Shown here: positions 15,562-24,061 of the stretch, piece after piece
How positions within the stretch are numbered: the stretch's first letter is position 1
How the letters are laid out: each line of letters starts with the position of its first letter
From: Terriglobia bacterium
GTDB taxonomy: Bacteria; Acidobacteriota; Terriglobia; Bryobacterales; Bryobacteraceae
Assembly (NCBI GenBank): GCA_020073365.1
Contig: JAIQFL010000100.1
Span: forward strand, 1-32,750
Direction of reading: 5' to 3'
Length of the DNA: 32,750 nucleotides
Notes under the pieces: model-generated
What the model was told of the DNA's origin: nothing
Database searches by the model: none
What the model saw: only the letters and a program-made list of their open reading frames with translations
Position numbers and translations under genes: made by a program

Positions 15562-17991
15562 ATGCAGATCTTCGACGACGTCCGGTTCGCCGTTCGCCAA
15601 TTCCGCAAGTCCCCCGGCTTTACCCTCACTGTGCTGGCCACGCTGGGCCTTTCGATCGGCGCAAACACAGCAGTCTACAGCGTCCTGGACGCCGTCCTGC
15701 TTCGCTCCGCTCCCTATCCCCAGCCGGAACGCCTGGCCATGGCGGTCGTGGCCTGGCGGCTGAACGGCGCGGAAGGCACCGACACGGGCCAGAGCGCCGC
15801 CATGTTCGAGGCGGTCCGTGACTACGTCCCAGCGCTGGACACCGCGGTGTATGGAGGAGACAACGGCGCCAACTTCGCGGCGGACGGGCATGTCGAATAC
15901 GTGCAGCAGCACCGCGTCTCCGCAGGCTTCTTCCGCGTGCTGGGCGTGAATCCCCAGTTCGGCCGCGAGTTTAACCGCGCGGAAGACGTGCCCAAGGGCC
16001 CGGCCGTCGCGGTGCTGAGTTCCGCCTTCTGGCAGCGCACGTTCCATGGCGACCCCACGGTGCTGGGTCGAGCCATCAACCTGCGCGGCGAGCCTTACAC
16101 CATCGTGGGCATCATGCCGCGCGACTTCCGCCCGGCCATTCCCGTGGACTTGTGGACTCCCTTGCGGCCCTCGCGGATGGGAGAAGGCGGCGACGCCAAT
16201 TACGAAGTGGTGGCGCGGCTCCGGCCGGGGGCGTCATGGGCACAGGCCGCCGCGCAGTTGAAGGCCCTGGACCCCAAGCTGTTGCAGGGCGCCGATGTTC
16301 CCAGGGGCTCCGTAATCGAGGAGCGCATCATTCCGTTCCAAGCCGGCCTCACCGGAGGAGTTCGCAACCCGCTGCTGCTCTCCTGGGGAGCGGTGCTGGT
16401 GGTGCTGTTCATCGGCTGCATCAACATCGCCGGCCTGCTGGTGGCGCGGTCGGGGATGCGCGCTCGTGAAATCGCCACGCGCATGGCTTTGGGCGGCGGC
16501 CGCGGCGTCATCGTTCGGCAACTGCTGGTCGAAAGCCTGATTCTGGGGCTGGCCGGATGCGCTGTGGGCCTGGGGGCCGGGGCGTTGGCGATCGGCGGGT
16601 TAAGGCGTATGCTCGGGCAGCGTGTGCTTTCCTGGAATCCCATCGAGTTGGATGCCCGCGTGCTCCTGGCGATGCTCGCCATCGGGATTCTGACCAGCCT
16701 GGTATTCGGCCTGGTGCCGGCGTTCCAGTCCAGCCGCGTCGATATTCGCTCGGTGTTGATGGAAGGCGGGCGCGGTATTGCGGGTGGCCGCCGGCGCTGG
16801 TCCCGCAATGCGCTGGTGGCCGCCGAGGTGGCGCTGAGCCTGATGCTTCTGGTGGGTGCGGGCCTGCTGCTGAGGACCCTCGCCTATTTGAACGGGCTGA
16901 GTCCGGGCTTCGATACGCGCCATGTCATCACCGCCCAGACGTCGTTGCAGGACGCCCGTTATCAGACCCGCGATTCGGTCAATCGCCTCTTCACCCAGGG
17001 ACTGGACCGCATCCGCCGCATTCCCGGGATCGAATCCGCGGCGGTGGCACTGACTCTCCCGTACCAGCGCCCGCTCAACTTCCCCTTCCGGGCGCTGGAT
17101 GGCGACAATCCTCAAAGGCGCACCATCGAGACCGTGTATCTCACCCCCGGCTACTTCGAGACTATGCGCATTCCCGTGGTGCGCGGCCGCGCGTTCCAGG
17201 ATTCGGACACTCCCGAGAGCGCCAAGGTCGTGGTGGTGAGCCAGTCCTTCGCCGCGAAGTTCCTTCACGGGCAAGATGCGCTGGGCCATCACCTGGAGAT
17301 CGACAAGGCTTCCCGGGAGATTGTGGGAATCGTGGGGGATGTCCAGCAGCACAGCGGCCTGGGTGAGGGCCGCGGCCCCTACTCCATGGACCCCACGGTC
17401 TACCTGCCGGTTTCCCAGACTTCGGACGGGTTCCTACAGGTGGTTCACACCTGGTTCGCGCCCAAGTGGGTGGTTCGGACCAACGGTGCCATCGGCGGAC
17501 TGGCCGCGCAGGTGCAGGCGGCGGTATCGGCTTTTGACCCGCAACTCCCCCTGGCCGGTTTTCAAACCGTGGACGAGTTGCAGGCCGCCGTGACTCGCGA
17601 TCAGCGGTACAACGCCGCGCTCTTTTCCATTCTTGCCGGCATGGCCATGCTGCTGGCGGCCATCGGTCTGTACGGCCTGATCTCGCAGTCTATCAACCAG
17701 CGAACGCACGAACTGGGCATCCGCATGGCGCTGGGGGCAACCGCCCCACAGGCCATGGCGAACGCCATGAAGCCAGGCATTCTGCTGGCGGTGGTTGGGG
17801 TGGCTGCCGGCTGCGGGCTTTCGCTGGCCGCTGTGCGGCTGGTGAAGCACATGATCTGGGGCGTACAGCCCGCCGACCCCGTCACCTTTGCGGCGACTGC
17901 GGGACTCCTACTGCTAGTGGCCGCAGTAGCCAGCCTGGTCCCTGCACTGAGCATCTTGGGCATGGATCCCGCGCGCACCCTGCGGAGCTAG
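15562..17991 (+). CDS. ADOP family permease 3 (tandem paralogue of permease 2)
   Basis: An intact 809-residue permease starting MQIFDDVRFAVRQFRKSPGF, with the first membrane helix (LTVLATLGLSIGANTAVYSV), a MacB-like periplasmic domain, the first FtsX-type helix set with MRAREIATRMALGGGRGVIV, a second periplasmic domain (about 430-680), and the closing FtsX-type set with QRTHELGIRMALGATAPQAM and DPARTLRS. It begins 17 bases after permease 2, with GGAG in front of the ATG, so both are probably one transcript. Protein and DNA are closely similar to permease 2 over the whole length, showing a tandem duplication. No ATPase is encoded nearby. Substrate unknown. Confidence 0.92.
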   Translation: MQIFDDVRFAVRQFRKSPGFTLTVLATLGLSIGANTAVYSVLDAVLLRSAPYPQPERLAMAVVAWRLNGAEGTDTGQSAAMFEAVRDYVPALDTAVYGGDNGANFAADGHVEYVQQHRVSAGFFRVLGVNPQFGREFNRAEDVPKGPAVAVLSSAFWQRTFHGDPTVLGRAINLRGEPYTIVGIMPRDFRPAIPVDLWTPLRPSRMGEGGDANYEVVARLRPGASWAQAAAQLKALDPKLLQGADVPRGSVIEERIIPFQAGLTGGVRNPLLLSWGAVLVVLFIGCINIAGLLVARSGMRAREIATRMALGGGRGVIVRQLLVESLILGLAGCAVGLGAGALAIGGLRRMLGQRVLSWNPIELDARVLLAMLAIGILTSLVFGLVPAFQSSRVDIRSVLMEGGRGIAGGRRRWSRNALVAAEVALSLMLLVGAGLLLRTLAYLNGLSPGFDTRHVITAQTSLQDARYQTRDSVNRLFTQGLDRIRRIPGIESAAVALTLPYQRPLNFPFRALDGDNPQRRTIETVYLTPGYFETMRIPVVRGRAFQDSDTPESAKVVVVSQSFAAKFLHGQDALGHHLEIDKASREIVGIVGDVQQHSGLGEGRGPYSMDPTVYLPVSQTSDGFLQVVHTWFAPKWVVRTNGAIGGLAAQVQAAVSAFDPQLPLAGFQTVDELQAAVTRDQRYNAALFSILAGMAMLLAAIGLYGLISQSINQRTHELGIRMALGATAPQAMANAMKPGILLAVVGVAAGCGLSLAAVRLVKHMIWGVQPADPVTFAATAGLLLLVAAVASLVPALSILGMDPARTLRS

Positions 17992-18003
17992 TGAGGGCGA
18001 AAA

Positions 18004-18075
18004 CCGTCTGAGTCAGACGGGTACTCCCTTGCAGTTTCAGCAGCTTACGGGCAAATTTCCGTCGGAGTCAGACGG
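18004..18075. repeat. two near-identical 17-bp palindromes in a convergent intergenic gap
   Basis: CCGTCTGAGTCAGACGG (18004-18020) is a perfect 8-bp inverted repeat around one base. CCGTCGGAGTCAGACGG (18059-18075) differs by a single base, which creates one mismatch in its left arm. They are 55 bp apart in the gap between the ends of permease 3 (+) and secA2 (-). Neither is followed by a T run. They may be members of a dispersed intergenic repeat family, bidirectional transcription stops or protein-binding sites. Confidence 0.85.
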
Positions 18076-18124
18076 CTTACCCCTGGTAGCTCCACCGCTC
18101 CGGCTATCTCGCCGCGGACTCCGA

Positions 18125-20224
18125 TCAGCCCCCAAACCCGTAGACCGCAACCAGGTCCCGTATGGCTCGCGACAGGCGCAACCCTAGATTCGGGAATGGC
18201 TGGTCGGTCGTCAGGTACGTCCATACCGCTCCCCGATTGGCGAACTCATCGCCCGGAACATCCAGCCGGCGCGCAATCTCCTCGCCCAGCTCCGCCTCCA
18301 GCCCGGTAAACCATTCGTGAACCTTGAGCAGATACGCGCGATGCGGGTCGCGGCCGCTCCAGGAGATCCACTGCACCCCCGAGCGGTATTCCGCGACCTG
18401 CGCGAGGTACTCCGCCCACAGGTCGTCTATCGCGCGCAGTGTGATGCGGCGCTCGCGCTCGGGCCTCTCGCTTTCGAGGACCTCCTGGCGATACGCCTGG
18501 ATCTTGTTCCGCTGGCCCTCGATCGGGACCTCGTACGCGTGGAGGAACGTTCGCGTGTTCAGATGCTGCCCCTCCACGAGAAGCTGAAGCGTGGCCGGAT
18601 CGTGGCGATACCGCGGAATGACGTCACCGTACTTCACCATGAGGTCGTCCTCCAGCGATACGAAGAATCGCGAGCAGCCGGGGTCCCCCTGGCGTCCCGC
18701 GCGCCCGCGCAGTTGGTTGTCGATGCGGCGGCTCTCATGCTTGTTCGTGCCGATCACGTACAGGCCGCCTAACTCGGCCACTCCCGCGCCGAGCCGGATG
18801 TCCGTACCGCGGCCCGCCATATTGGTCGAGATCGTCAACGCGCCGCGCTTGCCCGCGCACGCGATGATCGCCGCTTCGTGCTCGTCGTTCCTTGCGTTCA
18901 GCACCTCGTGTGGAATATCCGGCAGCCGCGCGCTGAGCCGCTCCGATTCCGCGACGCTCGCCGTCCCCACCAGCACCGGCTGCCCCGTCGCGTGCGCTCG
19001 ACGAACCTCTTCGAGCACCGCCTGCTCCTTTTCCGCCTTCGCCGGGACTACGGTGTCGGGATAGTCTACCCGAATCACAGGACGGTTGGTTGGAATCCGC
19101 TCCACTTTCAGGCCGTACACCTTGAGCAGTTCGAGTGACTGTGTGGCCGCAGTCCCGGTCATGCCGCATATCTTTGGATACATGCTGGCCAGGTGCTGCA
19201 ACGTGATCTGGCCGAGGATCATTCCTTGCGCCTTTGAGGCTACCCCCTCCTTGGCTTCGATCGCCGTGTGGAGCCCGGCGGGCCAGCGGCGGTCCTGTGC
19301 GATGCGGCCCTTGAACTCGTCCACCATCTCGATTGCGCCGTTCTTCACCAGGTAGTCGATGTCGCGGTTGACCAGCGCGTGTGCATGCAGCGCGTCCTGC
19401 ACCGCCGTATGGACGCGCAGATTCCGATCCTCGAATAGATTCCCGCACCGAAGCGCTGCCTCCACCGCGTGGATTCCGGCGTCGGTGAGCGCCACGTTGT
19501 GCGCGCCGGTGTCGATCGAGAAGTGTTCTCCCTGTCGCAGCTCGCGCGCCACCTGGTTGGCGGCATACGCCAGGCCGCCATCGCTGGTAGCGCCGCCGGC
19601 GATCACCAGCGGAACACGAGCTTCATCGATCAGAATCGAATCCGCCTCATCGATCACCGCCGCCCGGAACGGCCGATGGACCTGATCGTCGAGCGAGAGC
19701 GCCAGCCGGTCGCGGATGAAGTCGAAGCCAATCTCGTTGGCGGTCGCGTAGGTGATGTCGCTTCGGTAAGCTGCCTTGCGCTCCGCCGGGCTCATCCCTT
19801 GCTGGACGTACGCCACCGAGAATCCGAGGAAGCGGTAGATGTCGCCCATCCAGGTGGCATCACGCCGCGCCAGGTAGTCGTTCACAGTCATGACGTGGAC
19901 TCCCAGGCCTTCGCGCGCGAACCACGAGATCGCGGGCACGGCGGCCAGCGTCTTGCCCTCGCCGGTCTGCATCTCGGCGATACTGCCCCGCGTGAGGGCC
20001 AGCGCCCCACGGAGTTGCACGTCGTACAGGTTTTGCCCCAGGACCCGCGATGCTACGGTCGCGGTGATGGCCATGAACTCCAGTAAGTTGTTTGCCTGCG
20101 CCGCTCGGGTGCGGAGCTGGTCATCGCCCAAACGGGCGAATTCCAACCGCATGTCGTTGATCCGCCGGATGCTGGATCGATCGCGGTCGAGAGTCGCAAG
20201 CAGAGATCGTAGAAATTGGCGCAC
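18125..20224 (-). CDS. short SecA paralogue (accessory SecA2-like translocase ATPase)
   Basis: A 699-residue SecA-type motor. Motifs in order are the Q-motif region, Walker A MQTGEGKT (85-92), VMTVNDYLARRD, DEAD box AVIDEADSILIDEAR (189-203), the preprotein cross-linking region, GMTGTA, and the second helicase domain with LTISTNMAGRGTDIRLG and DNQLRGRAGRQGDPG. It lacks the C-terminal linker and zinc-binding tail, and the helical wing region is short; housekeeping SecA is usually 850-1000 residues. The start is GTG at 20224 with AGGAGG upstream. It is probably a second SecA for a subset of exported proteins, or a diverged motor; the main secA would be elsewhere. A small membrane protein gene lies 41 bases upstream on the same strand. 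Confidence 0.88.
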   Translation of the reverse strand: MRQFLRSLLATLDRDRSSIRRINDMRLEFARLGDDQLRTRAAQANNLLEFMAITATVASRVLGQNLYDVQLRGALALTRGSIAEMQTGEGKTLAAVPAISWFAREGLGVHVMTVNDYLARRDATWMGDIYRFLGFSVAYVQQGMSPAERKAAYRSDITYATANEIGFDFIRDRLALSLDDQVHRPFRAAVIDEADSILIDEARVPLVIAGGATSDGGLAYAANQVARELRQGEHFSIDTGAHNVALTDAGIHAVEAALRCGNLFEDRNLRVHTAVQDALHAHALVNRDIDYLVKNGAIEMVDEFKGRIAQDRRWPAGLHTAIEAKEGVASKAQGMILGQITLQHLASMYPKICGMTGTAATQSLELLKVYGLKVERIPTNRPVIRVDYPDTVVPAKAEKEQAVLEEVRRAHATGQPVLVGTASVAESERLSARLPDIPHEVLNARNDEHEAAIIACAGKRGALTISTNMAGRGTDIRLGAGVAELGGLYVIGTNKHESRRIDNQLRGRAGRQGDPGCSRFFVSLEDDLMVKYGDVIPRYRHDPATLQLLVEGQHLNTRTFLHAYEVPIEGQRNKIQAYRQEVLESERPERERRITLRAIDDLWAEYLAQVAEYRSGVQWISWSGRDPHRAYLLKVHEWFTGLEAELGEEIARRLDVPGDEFANRGAVWTYLTTDQPFPNLGLRLSRAIRDLVAVYGFGG

Positions 20225-20265
20225 GGCGCCCTCCTCTCTTTACCTGACTGCCTTTTGTGACTTGG

Positions 20266-20580
20266 TTACACGTGAGAGAGGCGGAAGACCGGTGGAGGGC
20301 GCTGGAAGAGCTCGCGGCCGAGGAAGATGTCACGGGGCCAGTGTTCCCGGGGCGAAACGTTGCAGTGGGTTGGCCGCGGCGGTGAGGGTGGCGAGGTCCT
20401 CTGTTCGGATACGTGGTGCGGCTCGCTTCGCTCCTCGTCACCTGCGCAGACAGCGATCTGCGCAAAGCGGGCCACGGCGAAACCAACACCGCCGCCGACG
20501 CCGAATGCCGCCAGCATCAACAGCAGCACCGTAAAAAGTCGCCTTGTGAACCGCGAACCCACCTGGCAATAGTATGGCAT
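20266..20580 (-). CDS. small single-pass membrane protein upstream of the secA paralogue
   Basis: A 104-residue protein not recognised as a known family. It starts MPYYCQVGSRFTRR and has one strong membrane helix (about 15-40, LFTVLLLMLAAFGVGGGVGF), preceded by positive charges, then a Pro/Ser-rich stretch and a basic tail containing HWPRDIFLGRELFQRPPP. Codon third positions are mostly G or C, as in neighbouring real genes, which supports coding. It ends 41 bases before the secA-like gene on the same strand and may be co-transcribed with it. No clear ribosome site was seen before the ATG at 20580. A partner or anchor for the SecA-like motor is a speculation from position only. Confidence 0.5.
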   Translation of the reverse strand: MPYYCQVGSRFTRRLFTVLLLMLAAFGVGGGVGFAVARFAQIAVCAGDEERSEPHHVSEQRTSPPSPPRPTHCNVSPREHWPRDIFLGRELFQRPPPVFRLSHV

Positions 20581-20585
20581 GAAGC

Positions 20586-22206
20586 GTGAACACAGGAAAC
20601 GGGCACCACTGGGCAAAGCAGGCAGAGCAGGAAGCTCAGCATTTTCTACAGCACCTTGTAGTAACGTGGCAGTGCGATGCCCCTGAGCTGTCCATCGATA
20701 TGGAAGTGAGGACCTCACCGGCATTTGCCGAGCCCGGCGTGTTTGGGGTTCGCCGGCCGGTCTTGCCGTTGCCCGCTGGTATTACCGGCCACCTCATGCC
20801 GCCGCAGTTGGACGCGATTCTGACGCATGAGCTATGCCATGTTCACCGCCAGGACAATTTGGCTGCCGCGATTCACATGGCAGTCGAGGCGCTGTTCTGG
20901 TTTCATCCCCTGGTTTGGTGGCTGGGAGCGCGGCTCATGGAGGAGCGGGAACACGCCTGCGATGAAGAAGTGCTGCGGGGCTGCGAACCGCAGGTATACG
21001 CCGAAAGCATCCTCAAAATTTGCGAACTGTACCTGGCGTCACCATTGCCCTGTGTGTCCGGTGTGACGGGCGCAAATCTCAAGAAACGAATCGAGGCAAT
21101 CATCCAACCGCGTTGTTCTCAAATTGAACTTCGCTCAAAAGGTAGCCTTGGCAGCGGCCGGCATGGCCGCCTGGGCGGTGCCCGTCGTGGTGGGTGTCCT
21201 GAATGCGCCTGCCATCCAGGCTCAGTCGCCGCAGGCCGCGGCCCAATCCGCGCCTGCCGTCGCAGCGAAATTCGAAGTGGCCTCCATCAAGCCCTGCAAG
21301 GTCGAGGACAGCGGAGGCGGCGGACGCGGCAAGAAAGGCGGCGGTGGCGGTGGCGGCGGTATCAGTTGGTCTCCCGGACGATTCCACTGGGAATGTGGAA
21401 GCGTGTATAACTTCATCCGCGATGCGTATCTCTCTTACCCGGATGGTAAACCTTGGACCGCGGACACCCGTGAGGAACCGTCTTCGGACGCGCGAGGTCT
21501 CTCAGGCCGCGGCTGCGCAGGCTGCGGACGCGGCCTTCCCCCCATCTCCGACAGGCTCTTCCGCCAGCCGCTAACGGGTGGTCCGGACTGGGTCAATTCC
21601 GATCGCTACACCATCGATGCCAAGGCCGAGTCCCCCGCAAGCCCCGAGATGATGCGCGGGCCTATGATGCAAGCCCTCCTCGAAGACCGCTTCAAGCTGA
21701 AGATCCATCGCGAGAACAGGGTGATCCCGGTATATGAGCTGAGGGTGGCTCCGGGTGGTCCCAAGCTTCAGGCATCCTCCGATAGCAGTTGCTTTGCCTT
21801 CGACCCTTCGAAACTCCCGCCCCGGCCCGTACCGGGCCAAGCCGTGCCGCGTTTCTGCGGGATGGTCATGATGCAAAAGGGCAAGGCCGAGTTTGTCGGT
21901 ACGACCTTGGGCGGCTTATGCCGCAATCTCTCGAACCTGTTTGACCGCGGCGTTATCGACAAGACTGGAACCGCGGGCCTGTTCGATATCCGCCTCGATG
22001 CGGAACGGGTGGTGCTCACCCCCGATGACCTCCCGGCCGACCCTCCTGCCGACGGAAGACCCGCCCCTCCCATGGAGACGGACCACCCGGCGACCTTCAA
22101 ATCGTTCCAAACCGCAGTGTCGAAGATTGGGCTCAAGCTCGAGCCAGCCCAGGGGTCCGGCGTATTCCTCGTCATCGATCACGTAGAGAGGCCCTCCGCG
22201 AACTAG
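20586..22206 (+). pseudogene. M56 peptidase-DUF3738 (TIGR03435) fusion gene, 5'-truncated and frameshifted
   Basis: The first part encodes the end of a BlaR1/MecR1-like M56 metallopeptidase domain: ILTHELCHVHRQDN (zinc motif HExxH), ALFWFHPLVWWLGARLMEER, and HACDEEVL. The N-terminal membrane helices expected before it are missing. At about 21107 the frame changes by +1: ATCATCC-AAC-CGC-GTT reads on as NRVVLKLNFAQKVALAAAG, a membrane helix, then the DUF3738 domain (AKFEVASIKPCK; LLEDRFKLKIHRENRVIPVY; LFDRGVIDKTGTAGLFDIRL) to the stop at 22206. Removing one C restores a 539-residue frame. A Gly/Lys-rich insert lies at about 21305-21362. M56-DUF3738 fusions are a Solibacter-type acidobacterial speciality of unknown function. 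Confidence 0.8.
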
Positions 22207-22322
22207 CGCCGGGCGACATCGGCCAACATTTCGCGCACTGCCAGGGATCTTCGCCGTGAATCCATCGGCCACCGTGTTCTGTCGCCGGCCCGGGCGCCCT
22301 CTCAACACGTTAAGGAAGTGTA

Positions 22323-22367
22323 TTGACAACCGTGGCCGGGTTACCGTATATTCAACCGCATGGTTGA
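22323..22367 (+). promoter_or_regulatory. promoter with ArsR-like palindromic operator
   Basis: TTGACA (22323-22328) and TATATT (22347-22352) have an 18-bp spacer. Overlapping the end of the -10 box is TCAACC-GCAT-GGTTGA (22352-22367), a perfect 6-bp inverted repeat. AACCATATGGTT-like sites of this kind are, to my recollection, common before arsR-SRPBCC operons. No arsR gene is present in this window. The SRPBCC start follows 37 bases later. Confidence 0.65.
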
Positions 22368-22403
22368 CGATCATCTTGTAGAAATTGACTAGAGGAGAAT
22401 CAC

Positions 22404-22832
22404 GTGGCAGACATTCAACACTCCCTTCAGATTGCATCGAAACCAGAGACGATCTATCCGCTGATCGCTACCGCCAAGGGCCTCGGGCAGTGGTGGGCGA
22501 CGGACATCACGGAGCCCGCGGGCGCCGTCGAATTGGGCTTCTTCAACCGAACCACCGTGTACCGGCTGAGGCTCAAGGTCGATAAACCGCCCTCCCAGGC
22601 GGAGTGGATGTGCGAGACGGGCGAAGAGTGGAGCGGCACGCACATCATCTTCCGGCTGGAGGCCCGCGGTTCCGGAAGCCTGCTGCGCTTCACCCATGCC
22701 GGCTGGCAATCCGAGACCGACTACTTCGTCTCCTGCAATACGGCGTGGGGGGAGCTGATGTTCCGGCTCAAGTCGGCCGCTGAGGGAAAACCGCGCGGCC
22801 CGCTGTTTCTCGCCGGCGACCTGGCGTACTAG
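22404..22832 (+). CDS. SRPBCC/AHSA1-type ligand-binding protein
   Basis: A 142-residue protein of the START-like SRPBCC fold. Typical elements are the opening strand and helix ADIQHSLQIASKPETIYPLI, then KGLGQWWATDI, the beta-sheet core, GTHIIFRLEARGSGSLLRF (strand pair) and the long C-terminal helix region. These proteins bind hydrophobic small molecules in a deep pocket; the ligand here is unknown. The start is GTG at 22404, supported by AGAGGAGA a few bases upstream. It is likely expressed from the palindromic promoter at 22323-22367 and possibly co-transcribed with the DUF1080 gene 43 bases downstream. Confidence 0.82.
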   Translation: MADIQHSLQIASKPETIYPLIATAKGLGQWWATDITEPAGAVELGFFNRTTVYRLRLKVDKPPSQAEWMCETGEEWSGTHIIFRLEARGSGSLLRFTHAGWQSETDYFVSCNTAWGELMFRLKSAAEGKPRGPLFLAGDLAY

Positions 22833-22875
22833 AACTAGATCCACGCCGCCAGTGCGCATGGGCGAAGATAATACC

Positions 22876-23544
22876 ATGCGCAAGCTGCTGCCGTTGGCCA
22901 CGCTGTTCCTGATTCCGCCCTTCACCGCGCATGGCCAGGCGACCGTGGAGGCGCCCCACTCCTCGCCACCCGTCTGGAGGCTGCTGTTCAACGGCAAGAA
23001 CCTGGACGGCTGGGCCGGGGCCGATGCTCGCGGCAAGCCTGCGTACACCGTGGAGGACGGCGCCATCCGCACTCAGCCCGGCAACGGCCTGCTTTGGTAT
23101 GCGCGCGAGAAGATCGGCAACGCCACACTCCGCGTGGTTTACCGCATGAGCAATTCGCAATGCAATTCCGGCATCTTCATCCGCATCCCCTCGGAGCCGG
23201 CCAACGAGGATTTCGCGATTCACCACGGCATCGAAGTGCAGATCGACGATCGCGATGACGATTGGCACACCACGGGCGTGCTCTATTCCATGACGAAGGC
23301 GCTGTCGCGGCCCGCCAAGCCCGGGGGCGAATGGAACACCATGGACATCACGCTGGCGGGGCTCCGCACCGTGGTGAAGCTGAATGGCGTGCTGGTCACG
23401 GACTACGACGGCGTGTCGGCCGTGCCGGAGCGGGCGCACGAATGGGAGCCCCGCCGTGGGATGAGACCGGAGTCCGGGTACATCGCGCTGCAGCACCATG
23501 ACGACCGCGCGGAGCTGTACTTTCGCGAGATTAGCGTGAAGTAA
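22876..23544 (+). CDS. secreted DUF1080 (3-keto-disaccharide hydrolase type) protein
   Basis: A 222-residue exported protein. The signal peptide is MRKLLPLATLFLIPPFTAHG, cut before about residue 21. The mature part is a concanavalin-like beta sandwich with the DUF1080 signatures WRLLFNGKNLDGW, NSQCNSGIFIRIP, YSMTKALSRPAKPGGEWNT and YIALQHHDDRAELYFREI. Members of this family include 3-keto-glycoside hydrolases and other sugar-binding proteins. An in-frame GTG at 22852 would lengthen the N-terminus by eight residues ahead of the signal peptide; ATG at 22876 gives the standard signal structure and was chosen. Carbohydrate processing in the periplasm or outside is the likely role. Confidence 0.86.
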   Translation: MRKLLPLATLFLIPPFTAHGQATVEAPHSSPPVWRLLFNGKNLDGWAGADARGKPAYTVEDGAIRTQPGNGLLWYAREKIGNATLRVVYRMSNSQCNSGIFIRIPSEPANEDFAIHHGIEVQIDDRDDDWHTTGVLYSMTKALSRPAKPGGEWNTMDITLAGLRTVVKLNGVLVTDYDGVSAVPERAHEWEPRRGMRPESGYIALQHHDDRAELYFREISVK

Positions 23545-23571
23545 CACGGGCCTCCGATATAAGTAGCAAGC

Positions 23572-24054
23572 ATGAAAACCGTCTACCTCAGCCTCGGCTC
23601 CAACGTGGGTGACCGCGAACGCAACCTGCAGGCAGCCATCGAGCGACTCCAGGCGCCGGATCTGCGGGTGCTTCACACATCGCCCGTGTACGAAACCGAG
23701 CCCGTGGACTACACGGCGCAGCGCTGGTTCCTGAACCTGGTGGTGGAGGCCGAAACCGGGCTGTTCCCTTTGCAGCTCCTTTCGCGCACTGCCAGGATCG
23801 AGCGCGAGTTGGGCCGCGTGCGTACGGTGGCCAAAGGCCCGAGGACCATCGACATCGATATCCTGCTGTACGGCAAAGCGGTGGTGGATAGCCGGAAGCT
23901 GCAAATTCCCCACCCGCGCATGGCGGAGCGCCGCTTCGTGCTGGCTCCCCTGGCAGACCTGGCTCCCCAGATGCGCCATCCGGTCACGCACAAGACCGTG
24001 CGCGAAATGCTGGACGCGGCGCCCTCCGCGACGGTACGCCTGATACACTCGTAG
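23572..24054 (+). CDS. folK: 2-amino-4-hydroxy-6-hydroxymethyldihydropteridine diphosphokinase
   Basis: HPPK transfers pyrophosphate from ATP to the pterin intermediate of folate synthesis. The 160-residue protein has the full pattern: VYLSLGSNVGDRERNLQAAI at the start, SPVYETEPVDYTAQRWFLNL, ERELGRVRTVAKGPRTIDID (the metal-binding DxD) with ILLYG, and HPRMAERRFVLAPLADLAP. A TATAAG box shortly before the gene may be a promoter element. recQ starts seven bases after the folK stop, so the two are probably one transcript. No other folate genes are in view. Confidence 0.96.
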   Translation: MKTVYLSLGSNVGDRERNLQAAIERLQAPDLRVLHTSPVYETEPVDYTAQRWFLNLVVEAETGLFPLQLLSRTARIERELGRVRTVAKGPRTIDIDILLYGKAVVDSRKLQIPHPRMAERRFVLAPLADLAPQMRHPVTHKTVREMLDAAPSATVRLIHS

Positions 24055-24061
24055 TTCTACA

